A stretch of DNA of 64,000 nt from the NCBI RefSeq assembly GCF_001423585.1, contig NZ_LMOP01000014.1, forward strand, positions 1-64,000, given 5' to 3'. The stretch comes from Xanthomonas sp. Leaf148 (GTDB lineage: Bacteria; Pseudomonadota; Gammaproteobacteria; Xanthomonadales; Xanthomonadaceae). The translations under genes and the position numbers were made by a program. The notes under the pieces were generated by a model. It was not told the origin of the DNA, did not search any database, and was given only the letters and a program-made list of their open reading frames with translations. Positions 54,475 through 63,819 of the stretch are shown one piece after another (the first letter of the stretch is position 1; each line of letters opens with the position of its first letter).

Positions 54475-54488
54475 TGGTAGCGCTATCA
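54475..54488 (+). promoter_or_regulatory. xyl-box upstream of the hexuronate transporter
   Basis: TGGTAGCGCTATCA, a 14-bp palindrome differing from the other box by one base. It is 160 bp upstream of the first gene of the plus arm, so both arms would be repressed together in the absence of xylan products. Confidence 0.75.
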
Positions 54489-54647
54489 CCCGTGGCGCAA
54501 GGCCACCTTCGTGCAGGTGCAGTGGTCGATGAATCGAATCGGACAACGCGCAAGCGACATGCTGCTTGCGCCCTTGCTTGCCGCGATGCGCAGCAGGTAT
54601 CGCGACAACGCAGGCGACACGGTTGCGCGCGTGCAGGAGCCTTGCCC

Positions 54648-55964
54648 ATGAGCGATGCGCCTGCGGCCGATGCTGCCGGCCCCGGAGCGCGCCTGGGCCG
54701 GGTGCGCTGGCGCGTCTGCGCGCTGCTGCTGGCAGCGACCACCATCAACTACGTGGACCGCCAGGTGCTGGGCGTGCTTGCGCCGTTCTTGCAGACGCAG
54801 ATCGGCTGGAACGAGATCCAGTACGGTTACATCGTCACTGCGTTTCAGGCGGCGTATGCGCTGGGCCTGTTGTGCAGCGGTGCGGTGATCGACCGCTTCG
54901 GGACGCGGCTTGGCTATGCGTTGGCGATCGGGGTGTGGAGTCTGGCGGCGATGGGCCACGCGTTGGCGACCAGCGTGGTGGGCTTTGCGATTGCGCGGTT
55001 TTTCCTGGGGCTGGGCGAGTCCGGCAACTTTCCCGCCGCGCTCAAGACCGTGGCCGAATGGTTCCCGCGCCGCGAGCGCGCGCTGGCCACCGGCATCTTC
55101 AATTCCGGCTCCAACATCGGTGCCATCGTCGCGCCCTTGCTGGTGCCGGTGATCGCTACTGCCTGGGGCTGGCAGGCGGCATTTCTGTTTACCGGCATCT
55201 TGAGCGCTACCTGGCTGGTGGTGTGGTGGTGCAGTTACCACGCGCCCGAGCAGCAACCCGGTCTGTCGAGCGCAGAACTTGCGCACATCCGCAGCGATGC
55301 ACATGAGCCGGTGCAAGCGCGGTTGTCGTGGCTGCAGGTGCTGCGGCATCGCCAGGCCTGGGCGTTCGTGCTGGGCAAGTTCATCACCGACCCGATCTGG
55401 TGGTTCTTCCTGTTCTGGTTGCCTAAATTCCTGCATGCCGAGTACGGCCTGAGTCTGCTGCAGCTGGGTGCGCCATTGATCGTGATCTTCGTGCTGGCCG
55501 ATATCGGCAGCATCGCCGGTGGCTGGGTTGCCGGGCGCTTCATCGCGCGCGGCTGGAGCGTCAACCGTGCGCGCAAGACCGCGATGCTGATCTGCGCCGT
55601 CTCGGTGGTGCCGATCGTGTTTGCCGCACGCGCAGACAATCTGTGGCTCGCGGTGGGTCTGATCGGCCTGGCCACCGCTGCACACCAGGGCTGGTCGGCT
55701 AATCTGTTTACGCTGCCCTCGGACATGTTTCCGCGGCATGCGGTGGCCACCGTGGTGGGCATCGGCGGATTTGCCGGTGCAGTGGGCGGCATGTTGATCG
55801 CCACGTTCATCGGGTTTCTACTGCAGGCGACCGGCAGCTACGTGCCGGTGTTTCTGATGGCCGGTTCGGCCTACCTGCTGGCATTGGCGGTCGTGCATGC
55901 TCTGGTACCGCGGCTGCAGCCGGCGCAGCTGCCTGCGGCCACCGCAACGCCTCCATCTTCCTGA
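54648..55964 (+). CDS. MFS hexuronate transporter (ExuT-like)
   Basis: A 438-aa major facilitator with 12 helices. The N-terminus WRVCALLLAATTINYVDRQVL is the ExuT/anion:cation symporter signature. Later segments include FFLGLGESGNFPAALKTVAE and RFIARGWSVNRARKTAML. GCAGGAG lies upstream of ATG 54648; the open frame to 54468 is not used. Likely to import glucuronate or methylglucuronate released from xylan. First gene of the plus arm, 9 bp before the xylanase gene. Confidence 0.9.
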   Translation: MSDAPAADAAGPGARLGRVRWRVCALLLAATTINYVDRQVLGVLAPFLQTQIGWNEIQYGYIVTAFQAAYALGLLCSGAVIDRFGTRLGYALAIGVWSLAAMGHALATSVVGFAIARFFLGLGESGNFPAALKTVAEWFPRRERALATGIFNSGSNIGAIVAPLLVPVIATAWGWQAAFLFTGILSATWLVVWWCSYHAPEQQPGLSSAELAHIRSDAHEPVQARLSWLQVLRHRQAWAFVLGKFITDPIWWFFLFWLPKFLHAEYGLSLLQLGAPLIVIFVLADIGSIAGGWVAGRFIARGWSVNRARKTAMLICAVSVVPIVFAARADNLWLAVGLIGLATAAHQGWSANLFTLPSDMFPRHAVATVVGIGGFAGAVGGMLIATFIGFLLQATGSYVPVFLMAGSAYLLALAVVHALVPRLQPAQLPAATATPPSS

Positions 55965-55973
55965 GGAATCACC

Positions 55974-56966
55974 ATGTCCCTGCACACCGCGAGAATCGCA
56001 CTGTTGCTGGCAGCAAGCATCGCATCGGTGGCGCAAGCCGCGCCGCTGGCAGCGGGCGCGTCCAAGTTTCTGGGTAGCGCCTACAGCCCGCAACAGGCGC
56101 AGGGCTTTGCGCAGTACTGGAACAAGCTCACCCCGGAAAACGGCGGCAAGTGGGGCACGGTGGAGACAGTGCGCGACCAGATGGACTGGCGCACGCTGGA
56201 TACCGCTTACCGGTTCGCAAAAGCCAACGGCATGCCGTTCCAGATGCATGTGATGGTGTGGGGCAATCAGCAGCCGGAATGGATCAAGACCTTGCCCCCG
56301 GCCGAGCAGCGCCGCGAGATCGAGCAGTGGTTTGCGGCCGTGGCCCAGCGCTACCCGGACATCGACCTGCTGGAAGTGGTCAACGAGCCGCTCAACGACC
56401 CGCCCAGCAAGGCCGATACCGGCGGCGGCAATTATCTGCAGGCGCTCGGCGGTGACGGCGCCAGCGGCTGGGAGTGGGTACTGCAGTCGTTTCGGCTCGC
56501 GCGCCAGCACTTTCCGCATACCAAGCTGATGATCAACGACTACAGCATCACCAACAGCGCGCAGGCTACGCAGAAGTATCTGCAGATCGTGCGGTTGCTG
56601 CAGCGCGAACAGTTGGTCGATGCCATCGGCATCCAGGAGCATGCATTCGAGACCACGCCAAACGTGGCGATGTCGGTGCATCGCACCAATCTGGATGCAT
56701 TGGCCGCCACCGGCTTGCCGATTTACATCACCGAATTCGATCTGGATGGGCCAAGCGATGCGCAGCAGCTGGCCGATTACCAGCGCGTGTTTCCGATCTT
56801 CTGGGAGCACCCGGCGGTGCGCGGCATCACGCTGTGGGGATTCCGCCCCGGCCTGTGGCGCGATAAGGAAGCCGCCTACCTGGTGCGTGGCGATGGCAGC
56901 GAGCGCCCGGCGATGACCTGGTTACGCGATTACGTGGCTGCCCATCCCGGCACGCCTGCGCCCTGA
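55974..56966 (+). CDS. GH10 endo-1,4-beta-xylanase (1)
   Basis: A 330-aa exported xylanase. Signal peptide RIALLLAASIASVAQA, cleaved after AQA. The general acid/base glutamate is in LLEVVNEPLND near residue 139, and the nucleophile in YITEFDLDG near 253. It is short for GH10 and its N-terminal strand set begins FLGSAYSPQQAQGFAQYWNK. Releases xylo-oligosaccharides in the periplasm or outside the cell. Cotranscribed with the transporter upstream. Confidence 0.92.
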   Translation: MSLHTARIALLLAASIASVAQAAPLAAGASKFLGSAYSPQQAQGFAQYWNKLTPENGGKWGTVETVRDQMDWRTLDTAYRFAKANGMPFQMHVMVWGNQQPEWIKTLPPAEQRREIEQWFAAVAQRYPDIDLLEVVNEPLNDPPSKADTGGGNYLQALGGDGASGWEWVLQSFRLARQHFPHTKLMINDYSITNSAQATQKYLQIVRLLQREQLVDAIGIQEHAFETTPNVAMSVHRTNLDALAATGLPIYITEFDLDGPSDAQQLADYQRVFPIFWEHPAVRGITLWGFRPGLWRDKEAAYLVRGDGSERPAMTWLRDYVAAHPGTPAP

Positions 56967-57011
56967 CGCGCGCGTTGCACGACCCATCTCAACTGTTCGG
57001 TGCCCGACCCC

Positions 57012-58433
57012 ATGCCCACCTCCTTGCCGCTGACCTGGCACGACGACCGCCTGTTGCCAGCCGACCCCGGCACGCGGGCGATTGCGCGCCGGTTGTATGC
57101 GCAGATCGCCACGCTCCCCATCATCAGCCCGCATGGCCATACCGACCCGGCCTGGTTCGCGACCAATGCCGCGTTCGCCAATGCCACCGAACTGTTGCTG
57201 GTGCCCGATCACTACGTGTTCCGCATGTTGTATAGCCAGGGCATCGATCTGGATGCGTTGGGTATCCCGCACGCCGATGGCACGCGCGCACCGGTGGACC
57301 CGCGCGCGGCATGGCGCGTGTTTGCTACGCACTACACGTTGCTGCGCGGCACGCCGTCGGCGGTGTGGCTGAATCATGTCTTCCACACCGTCTTCGATCT
57401 GCGCATCCGCCTGGATGCTGGCACTGCCGATCATTACTACGACCACATCACCGCCGCGCTGCAGACACCAGGCTTTCGTCCGCGTGCGCTGTTCGAGCGT
57501 TTCAACATCGAGGTGATCGCCACCACCGAATCGCCGCTGGACACGCTGCAGCATCACGCGACCATTCGCGACAGCGGTTGGGCCGGCCGTGTGGTGACCG
57601 CGTACCGCCCGGACCCGGTGGTGGACCCGGAGCATGAGCAGTTTGCCGGTGCGCTGCAGCAGTTCGGTGTGCTTACTGGAGAAGACGTGCTGACCTGGCC
57701 AGGCTATCTGCGCGCGCATCGGCAACGCCGCGCATTCTTCGCAGCGCACGGCGCGACCTCCACCGATCATGGACATCCCAGTGCCGCCACCGCCGATCTG
57801 TCGCCGGGCGAGGCGCAACGCCTGTTCGACACCGTGGTGCGTGGCGCTGCAACGCCGGAACAGGCCGAGTTGTTCCGCGCACAGGTGCTGACCGAAATGG
57901 CGGCGATGAGCCTGGACGATGGCCTGGTGATGCAGCTGCATCCGGGCTGCTTCCGCAATCACAACCGGCCATTGTTTGAGCGCTACGGGCGCGACAAGGG
58001 CGCCGATATTCCGATGCGCACCGACTATGTGCATGCGCTCAAGCCATTGCTGGATCGCTACGGCAATGATCCGCGCCTGCGCCTGATCGTGTTCACGCTG
58101 GACGAAACCAGCTACAGCCGCGAACTGGCACCTTTGGCCGGCCATTACCCCTCGCTGCTGCTGGGCCCTGCATGGTGGTTTCATGATGCGCCGGAGGGCA
58201 TGTGGCGCTTCCGCGAGCAGACCCTGGCCAGCGCGGGCTTCTACAACACGGTGGGTTTCAACGACGACACGCGTGCATTCCTGTCGATCCCGGCCCGCCA
58301 CGATGTCGCGCGGCGGGTAGACAGTGCGTTCCTGGCCAAGCTGGTCGCCGAGCATCGCTTGGAGGAAGACGAAGCAGTGGAGGTGGCGATGGATCTTGCG
58401 TATCGGCTGCCCAAACAGGCTTACAAGCTGTGA
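57012..58433 (+). CDS. uxaC: Glucuronate isomerase
   Basis: Uronate isomerase that converts D-glucuronate to D-fructuronate in the cytosol. The amidohydrolase-like N-terminus ISPHGHTDPAWFATN near residue 39 matches UxaC, with LFERFNIEVIATTESPLD near residue 165 and the C-terminal MRTDYVHALKPLLDRYGNDP near 340. Length 473 aa is normal. ATG 57012 is used; GTG 57000 is an alternative. It would use the glucuronate set free from glucuronoxylan. Confidence 0.95.
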   Translation: MPTSLPLTWHDDRLLPADPGTRAIARRLYAQIATLPIISPHGHTDPAWFATNAAFANATELLLVPDHYVFRMLYSQGIDLDALGIPHADGTRAPVDPRAAWRVFATHYTLLRGTPSAVWLNHVFHTVFDLRIRLDAGTADHYYDHITAALQTPGFRPRALFERFNIEVIATTESPLDTLQHHATIRDSGWAGRVVTAYRPDPVVDPEHEQFAGALQQFGVLTGEDVLTWPGYLRAHRQRRAFFAAHGATSTDHGHPSAATADLSPGEAQRLFDTVVRGAATPEQAELFRAQVLTEMAAMSLDDGLVMQLHPGCFRNHNRPLFERYGRDKGADIPMRTDYVHALKPLLDRYGNDPRLRLIVFTLDETSYSRELAPLAGHYPSLLLGPAWWFHDAPEGMWRFREQTLASAGFYNTVGFNDDTRAFLSIPARHDVARRVDSAFLAKLVAEHRLEEDEAVEVAMDLAYRLPKQAYKL

Positions 58434-58524
58434 TGCAACCGCAGCGCTGCGTGTGCGGCAGTGATACGACGCAGCAGCGGCGTGCAACGTCGCGTCATAC
58501 GCAATGCGGGGGGGGGCTGAGGTC

Positions 58525-61302
58525 ATGACCAACGTACAGTCGCCACGCGCTGCAACGTGGAGCAATGCCATGCGCGTTAGCTGCACCAACATGATCTGCA
58601 CCGTCATGATCTGTGCCGGGCTTGCACTGCCCACCCTCGACGCCACCGCACAGACCAGCGCACCGCGCGAGCGGGTGTCGCTCAACGGGCAATGGCGCTT
58701 TCAGCGCGACGACCCGCCGGGTAATACGGTGGTACTCGATTACGACGCGCGCCCGCAGGTGATCCGCAGCGAAGACGGCAAGGTGGCCGATGCGCGCCCG
58801 GATCAGGCGCAGCAGCTGCGCACAGCGGCCAAGGACGTGCTCAAGCCGTGGATTCTGCCAACCGCCAACGCCCTGATCGCCGACCCGGCGCAACGGCATC
58901 GACGCCCGCCCGGCAATCCCGGCAACGACGTCGCGTATGTGCAGCCGCAGTTCGACGATAGCCGCTGGCAAACCGTGGATCTGCCACACGACTGGGCCAT
59001 CGCCGGGCCGTTTCTGGTCGATGGTCCGTACGGCGGGATGGGGCGTCTGCCGAGTTGGGGCATCGGCTGGTATCGCAAAACCCTGGACATTCCGGTCAGC
59101 GATCGCGGCCGCTCGCTGTTTCTTGATCTCGATGGCGCGATGTCCTATGCCACGGTCTGGCTCAACGGCAGGCTGGTCGGCGGCTGGCCTTACGGCTATA
59201 GCTCCTGGCGTGTGGACCTGACACCGTATGCGATTCCCGGCGCGCGCAACCAGCTGGCGATTCGTCTGGATAATCCACCCGATTCGGCGCGCTGGTATCC
59301 CGGTGGCGGGCTATATCGCAGTGTGTGGCTGACCAAGACTGCGCCGCTGCACATCGCACAGTGGGGCACGCAGCTGACCACCCCCCAGGTGTCGGCCGCA
59401 TCCGCACAGATCCAGCTGGCCGTGACGCTGGATAACGCTGCGCGCACTGCTGCGCAGGCGCAGGTCAGCACCGCCATCTACGTGCTCGACGCGGCAACAG
59501 GCACACGCAGTGGCGATGCGGTCGCGCAGATTCCCGTAGCGCAGATTGCCGTGCCTGCCGGCGGTAGCACCCGCGTTCAGGGCAGCGTGCAGATCGATGC
59601 ACCACGCCTATGGGGCCCACCGCCGACCCAGCAACCGCATCGCTACGTGGCGGTGACCGAGGTGCGCCAGCGGGGGCAGGTGATGGATCGCTACGAAACC
59701 CCGTTCGGCATCCGCAGCATCGTGTTCGATGCGGACAAGGGCCTGCTGGTCAACGGCGAGCATGTGGCGATTCGCGGGGTGAACAACCATCACGATCTCG
59801 GCGCGCTCGGTGCCGCGTTCAATGTGCGCGCCGCCGAGCGGCAGTTGCAGTTGCTGCAACAGATGGGTGCCAACGCCATCCGCATGAGCCACAACCCACC
59901 CGCACCGGAGTTGCTGGAACTCACCGATCGCATGGGCCTGCTGGTGGTGGACGAGGTGTTCGACAGTTGGGAGATGAACAAGACGCCGCTGGATTTCCAT
60001 CTGGTATTTGGGCAATGGCATGAGCCGGATCTGCGCGCGATGTTGCGACGCGACCGCAACCATCCGTCGGTGATGCTGTGGAGTGTCGGCAATGAAGTCG
60101 GCGAGCAATACACCGGGCAACAGGGCGCGTCCATCGCGCGCACGCTGCACGCCATCGTGCATGACGAAGATCCGTCGCGGCCGGCCACGGTCGCGATGAA
60201 CTACGCTTCGCCGGACATGCCATTGCCGGCCGCGCTGGATGTCATCAGCCTCAACTACCAGGGCGAGGGCATCCGCGATGCGCCGGAGTTCGCAGGCACC
60301 GAGCGCATCCGCAAACCGCCGCAATATCCGGCGTTTCATGCGGCATTCCCGCACAAGGCCATTGTCAGCAGTGAAACCGCATCGGCCTTGAGCAGCCGCG
60401 GCGTGTATCTGTTTCCGGTGAGCCCGGACATCAGCGCGCCGGTGCGCGACGGGCGCGGCGGCGACTCGGTGGCGCATCAGGTCAGCGCCTACGAGCTGCA
60501 TGCGGTGGACTTCGGCTCCAGTGCCGACAAGGTATTTGCGGCGCTGGACCGGCACCCGTATGTCGCCGGTGAATTCGTCTGGACCGGCTTCGACTATCTG
60601 GGTGAGCCCACGCCGTATTACAGCTCGCGCAGTGCGTATTCGGGCATCTTCGATCTGGCAGGGTTTCCCAAGGATCGCTACTGGTTGTATCAGGCGCGCT
60701 GGCGCCCGCAGCTGCCCATGGCGCATCTGCTGCCGCACTGGAGCTGGCCCGGCCGCGAGGGCCAGGTGACGCCGGTGCATGTGTTTACCTCTGGCGATGA
60801 GGCCGAGCTGTTCGTCAATGGTGTCTCGCAGGGGCGCAAGCGCAAGCGCGCGCTGCACTACCGGCTGCGCTGGGACGATGTGGTGTACCAGCCCGGCGAG
60901 CTACGTGTGCAGGCCTACAAGGACGGCAAGCCGTGGGCCAGCGATCGCGTGCAGACCGCCGGCCGCGCGGCGCGCCTGCAGATCACGCCCGACCGCAGCC
61001 GCATCGACGGCGACGGCCGGGATCTGAGCTTCGTCACCGTGCAATTGCTGGATCGCGACGGACGGCCTGCACCCACCGCCGGCGACCGCCTGCGGTTTCG
61101 GATCGATGGCCCGGGCGAACTGGTCGCCACCGACAACGGCGACCCCACCAATCTGGAGTCGTTCGCTTCGCCGCAACGCAACGCCTTCAACGGGCTGTGC
61201 CTGGCGATCGTGCGGGCGAAGGCGGGCGCACGCGGCACCATCACCCTGCATGTCGAATCGGACAGCCTGGACGCCGCGCAGGCGCAGATCGTGGCGCAGT
61301 GA
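58525..61302 (+). CDS. Glycoside hydrolase family 2 protein
   Basis: A 925-aa exported GH2 enzyme. The signal peptide is about TNMICTVMICAGLALPTLDATAQ. An N-terminal sugar-binding domain begins RVSLNGQWRFQRDDPP (near residue 45) and includes DSRWQTVDLPHDWAI. The TIM barrel has the acid/base glutamate in WSVGNEVGEQYT near residue 518 and the probable nucleophile in IVSSETASAL near 617. The Ig-like domains continue to the C-terminus. Members include beta-galactosidases, glucuronidases and others; which it is here is not decidable, though glucuronidase or galactosidase activity on side chains fits. GAGGTC precedes the ATG at 58525. Confidence 0.88.
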   Translation: MTNVQSPRAATWSNAMRVSCTNMICTVMICAGLALPTLDATAQTSAPRERVSLNGQWRFQRDDPPGNTVVLDYDARPQVIRSEDGKVADARPDQAQQLRTAAKDVLKPWILPTANALIADPAQRHRRPPGNPGNDVAYVQPQFDDSRWQTVDLPHDWAIAGPFLVDGPYGGMGRLPSWGIGWYRKTLDIPVSDRGRSLFLDLDGAMSYATVWLNGRLVGGWPYGYSSWRVDLTPYAIPGARNQLAIRLDNPPDSARWYPGGGLYRSVWLTKTAPLHIAQWGTQLTTPQVSAASAQIQLAVTLDNAARTAAQAQVSTAIYVLDAATGTRSGDAVAQIPVAQIAVPAGGSTRVQGSVQIDAPRLWGPPPTQQPHRYVAVTEVRQRGQVMDRYETPFGIRSIVFDADKGLLVNGEHVAIRGVNNHHDLGALGAAFNVRAAERQLQLLQQMGANAIRMSHNPPAPELLELTDRMGLLVVDEVFDSWEMNKTPLDFHLVFGQWHEPDLRAMLRRDRNHPSVMLWSVGNEVGEQYTGQQGASIARTLHAIVHDEDPSRPATVAMNYASPDMPLPAALDVISLNYQGEGIRDAPEFAGTERIRKPPQYPAFHAAFPHKAIVSSETASALSSRGVYLFPVSPDISAPVRDGRGGDSVAHQVSAYELHAVDFGSSADKVFAALDRHPYVAGEFVWTGFDYLGEPTPYYSSRSAYSGIFDLAGFPKDRYWLYQARWRPQLPMAHLLPHWSWPGREGQVTPVHVFTSGDEAELFVNGVSQGRKRKRALHYRLRWDDVVYQPGELRVQAYKDGKPWASDRVQTAGRAARLQITPDRSRIDGDGRDLSFVTVQLLDRDGRPAPTAGDRLRFRIDGPGELVATDNGDPTNLESFASPQRNAFNGLCLAIVRAKAGARGTITLHVESDSLDAAQAQIVAQ

Positions 61303-61352
61303 TAAGGCTGCTCACTACCTGTCGCCTGCAGCACCTCACCTTGGAACCTGCC

Positions 61353-62534
61353 ATGCACACGCACCTGCCCACTCTTGCAACCCTGTTGCGCATTGCCATT
61401 GTGGGCGTCAGCGCGATCGCCGCCCTGCCTGCAGCCGCGCGTTGCGACACCGCCGCCACATCGCTCAAGCGCGCGTATGCCGACGGGTTTTTGCTCGGCA
61501 CTGCGGTCAATGCCGACATCGTCTCCGGCAAGGACGCCGCGGCCGCAGCATTGGTGGCCTGCCACTTCAACGCGGTCACCCCGGAGAACGTGATGAAGGC
61601 CGAGGTCGTTGCGCCGCGCCCGGGCGTCTTCGACTTTCGCGCTGCAGATGCGTTCGCGGACTACGCGCAACGCAATCACCTGTTTGTGGTGGGGCATACG
61701 CTGGTCTGGCATAACCAGACCCCGGACTGGTTCTTTGTCGATGCGCAGGGCAAGCCTAATAGCTCGGCCGCGCAGATCGAGCGCATGCGCGCACACATCG
61801 CAGGCGTGGCCGGGCGCTACGTCGGCAAGGTGCAGGCCTGGGATGTGGTCAACGAGATCATCGACGAAGATGGCAGTTACCGTTCCACCAACTGGGTACA
61901 ACGCGTGGGCGATGGCGACACCGTGGTGCGCAATGCGTTTACCTTTGCGCAGCGGTATGCACCGGATGCAGAGCTCTACTACAACGACTTCAACGCATGG
62001 CGGCCGGCCAAGCGCGACGGCATCGTACGCATGGTCAAGATGCTGCAGCAATCCGGCATCCGCATCGACGGTGTCGGCATGCAAGGGCACTGGGGGCTCG
62101 ACTATCCCAGCCTGCGCGATATCGAAGACGCCATCGACGCCTACGCCGCACTCGGCATCAAGGTCATGATCACCGAGCTCGATGTGGACGTGCTGCCGCT
62201 CACCAAGGAAGGCCAGGTCATCGGCACCGGGATGGCACACAAACAGTTCCAACTGCCAGAATTCAAGCGCTTTCTGGATCCCTACCGCGATGGGCTGCCG
62301 CCTGCTGTGCAGGCACAATTGCGCGACCGCTACGCGGAGCTGTTCGCACTGTTCTGGCGCAAGCGCGACAAGCTGGCGCGCGTGAGCGTGTGGGGCGTCA
62401 GCGACGGCATGTCGTGGAAGAACGATTACCCGGTGCCAGGCCGCACCAATTACCCGCTGCTATTCGACCGCAATCACCAGCCAAAACCGGCGCTGGATGC
62501 GGTGTTGGCGGTGCCTGAGAGTGCGGGTCGATAG
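61353..62534 (+). CDS. GH10 endo-1,4-beta-xylanase (2)
   Basis: A 393-aa exported xylanase. Signal peptide RIAIVGVSAIAALPAAARC. The GH10 barrel begins LKRAYADGFLLGTAVNADIV (near residue 40); the acid/base glutamate lies in AWDVVNEIIDEDGS near 170 and the nucleophile in MITELDVDVLPL near 275. Length and motif order are typical. The frame is open well upstream but that covers the GH2 gene in another frame. Second GH10 of the same operon, more canonical than the first. Confidence 0.94.
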   Translation: MHTHLPTLATLLRIAIVGVSAIAALPAAARCDTAATSLKRAYADGFLLGTAVNADIVSGKDAAAAALVACHFNAVTPENVMKAEVVAPRPGVFDFRAADAFADYAQRNHLFVVGHTLVWHNQTPDWFFVDAQGKPNSSAAQIERMRAHIAGVAGRYVGKVQAWDVVNEIIDEDGSYRSTNWVQRVGDGDTVVRNAFTFAQRYAPDAELYYNDFNAWRPAKRDGIVRMVKMLQQSGIRIDGVGMQGHWGLDYPSLRDIEDAIDAYAALGIKVMITELDVDVLPLTKEGQVIGTGMAHKQFQLPEFKRFLDPYRDGLPPAVQAQLRDRYAELFALFWRKRDKLARVSVWGVSDGMSWKNDYPVPGRTNYPLLFDRNHQPKPALDAVLAVPESAGR

Positions 62535-62612
62535 TCGCGTTCGCCAACATGCACGGGGACCCTGCCGCCGCATGATGGCATGATGCACTCACCTGGATTT
62601 CCGGACTTCCCG

Positions 62613-63650
62613 ATGCGCTTGCCGTCCTATCTGTTGTTGGCCGTTCCGTTATTGGCGATTGTCGCTGCCTGCACCAAGAAGGATCCGCCGCCGCCGCGCT
62701 TCCCAGCCATCGGGCATGTGGAAACCTTCGATCGCCGCTTCGGCGAGGTGGTTGCCGCAGACGCGCGGATCGAGAAGCTCACCGAAGGCTTCACCTGGTC
62801 CGAAGGCCCGGCATGGGTGCGCAATGGCGGCTATCTGTTGTTTACCGATGTGCCGGAAAACAAGCTGTATCGCTGGTCCGAAGAGGCCGGCCTGTCGGTG
62901 TTGCTGTCGCCCTCGGGCTATGTGGGCCCGGAGCAGGCCACGCTACGCGAAGCCGGTGCCAACGGACTGTATGCCGAGCCCGATGGCACCGTGTTGCTGG
63001 CCGACTCCGGTACCCGCATCGTCGCCAGGCTCGACCCGGCCACACGCAAAAAAACGCCGCTGGCCACCAGCTTCGAAGGCAAACGTTTCAATAGCCCGAA
63101 TGATGTGGTCCGTCGCACTGACGGCGTGGTGTTCTTCACCGACCCGCCGTACGGCTTGAAGGATCTGAACGACTCGCCGGTCAAGGAGCTGCGTTTCAAC
63201 GGCGTCTATCGGCTGGACACCGATGGCAGCGTGCATCTGCTGGACGACAGCCTGAGCTTCCCCAACGGCATTGCGCTCTCGCCCGATGCGCGCACCTTGT
63301 ACGTTTCCAATTCCGATCCGGAACGGCCGATCTGGATGGCGTACGCGCTCGACGCGCGTGGCGCGGTCACCAGCAAGCGTGTGTTCGCCGATGCCTCGGA
63401 TCTGGTGGGCAAGGACTCGCCAGGACTGCCGGACGGCATGGCTGTGTCCGCCGACGGCCACTTGTTTGCCACCGGCCCCGGCGGCGTCATCGTCTTCAAC
63501 CCGGCCGGCCAACGCCTGGGCCGCATCGAAACCGGCGAAGCCATCTCCAACTGCGCCTTCGGCAACGACGGTCACACGCTCTACATGACCTCGCACGCGA
63601 TGCTGACACGCGTGCGGGTCAAGGCGCTGGGGTTGCAGTTTGCGCGATAA
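62613..63650 (+). CDS. SMP-30/gluconolactonase-family lipoprotein
   Basis: A 345-aa six-bladed propeller. The signal peptide LLLAVPLLAIVAAC ends in a lipobox (VAAC), so it is membrane-anchored. The metal-binding positions of the SMP-30 family appear as FTWSEGPAWVRNG near residue 60 (Glu), FNSPNDVVRRTDG near 155 (Asn-Asp) and SFPNGIALSPDA near 218 (Asn). It probably hydrolyses a sugar lactone, fitting the end of a xylan or uronate locus. A second upstream ATG pair at 62580 adds 11 residues. Confidence 0.9.
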   Translation: MRLPSYLLLAVPLLAIVAACTKKDPPPPRFPAIGHVETFDRRFGEVVAADARIEKLTEGFTWSEGPAWVRNGGYLLFTDVPENKLYRWSEEAGLSVLLSPSGYVGPEQATLREAGANGLYAEPDGTVLLADSGTRIVARLDPATRKKTPLATSFEGKRFNSPNDVVRRTDGVVFFTDPPYGLKDLNDSPVKELRFNGVYRLDTDGSVHLLDDSLSFPNGIALSPDARTLYVSNSDPERPIWMAYALDARGAVTSKRVFADASDLVGKDSPGLPDGMAVSADGHLFATGPGGVIVFNPAGQRLGRIETGEAISNCAFGNDGHTLYMTSHAMLTRVRVKALGLQFAR

Positions 63651-63693
63651 CACCTATCGGGCGACCAAACTTTAGTCCATCCAGTCGCCGCTC

Positions 63694-63720
63694 TTGTAGG
63701 AGCGGCCCTGGCCGCGATGG
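63694..63720. repeat. REP-like element GTAGGAGCGGCC
   Basis: TTGTAGGAGCGGCCCTGGCC followed by GCGATGG; the core GCGGCC-CT-GGCCGC folds into a hairpin at 63702-63715. This motif is dispersed in Xanthomonadaceae genomes. Confidence 0.75.
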
Positions 63721-63819
63721 AGCGTTAGCGATATCCCTGCATGACAAGTAGCCCTGCATGACACGTCGCTTTTCCTTCAAGCCACTCCTGCGATTCGACT
63801 CGGCTGTCGCCCACGCTGC

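Larger units (their letters stand above)
54191..54647. other. Divergent intergenic region with two xyl-boxes
   Basis: 457 bp between the two arms of the xylan locus. It carries the two xyl-boxes listed separately and would hold both arm promoters; hexamers are not convincing by eye. Confidence 0.6.
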
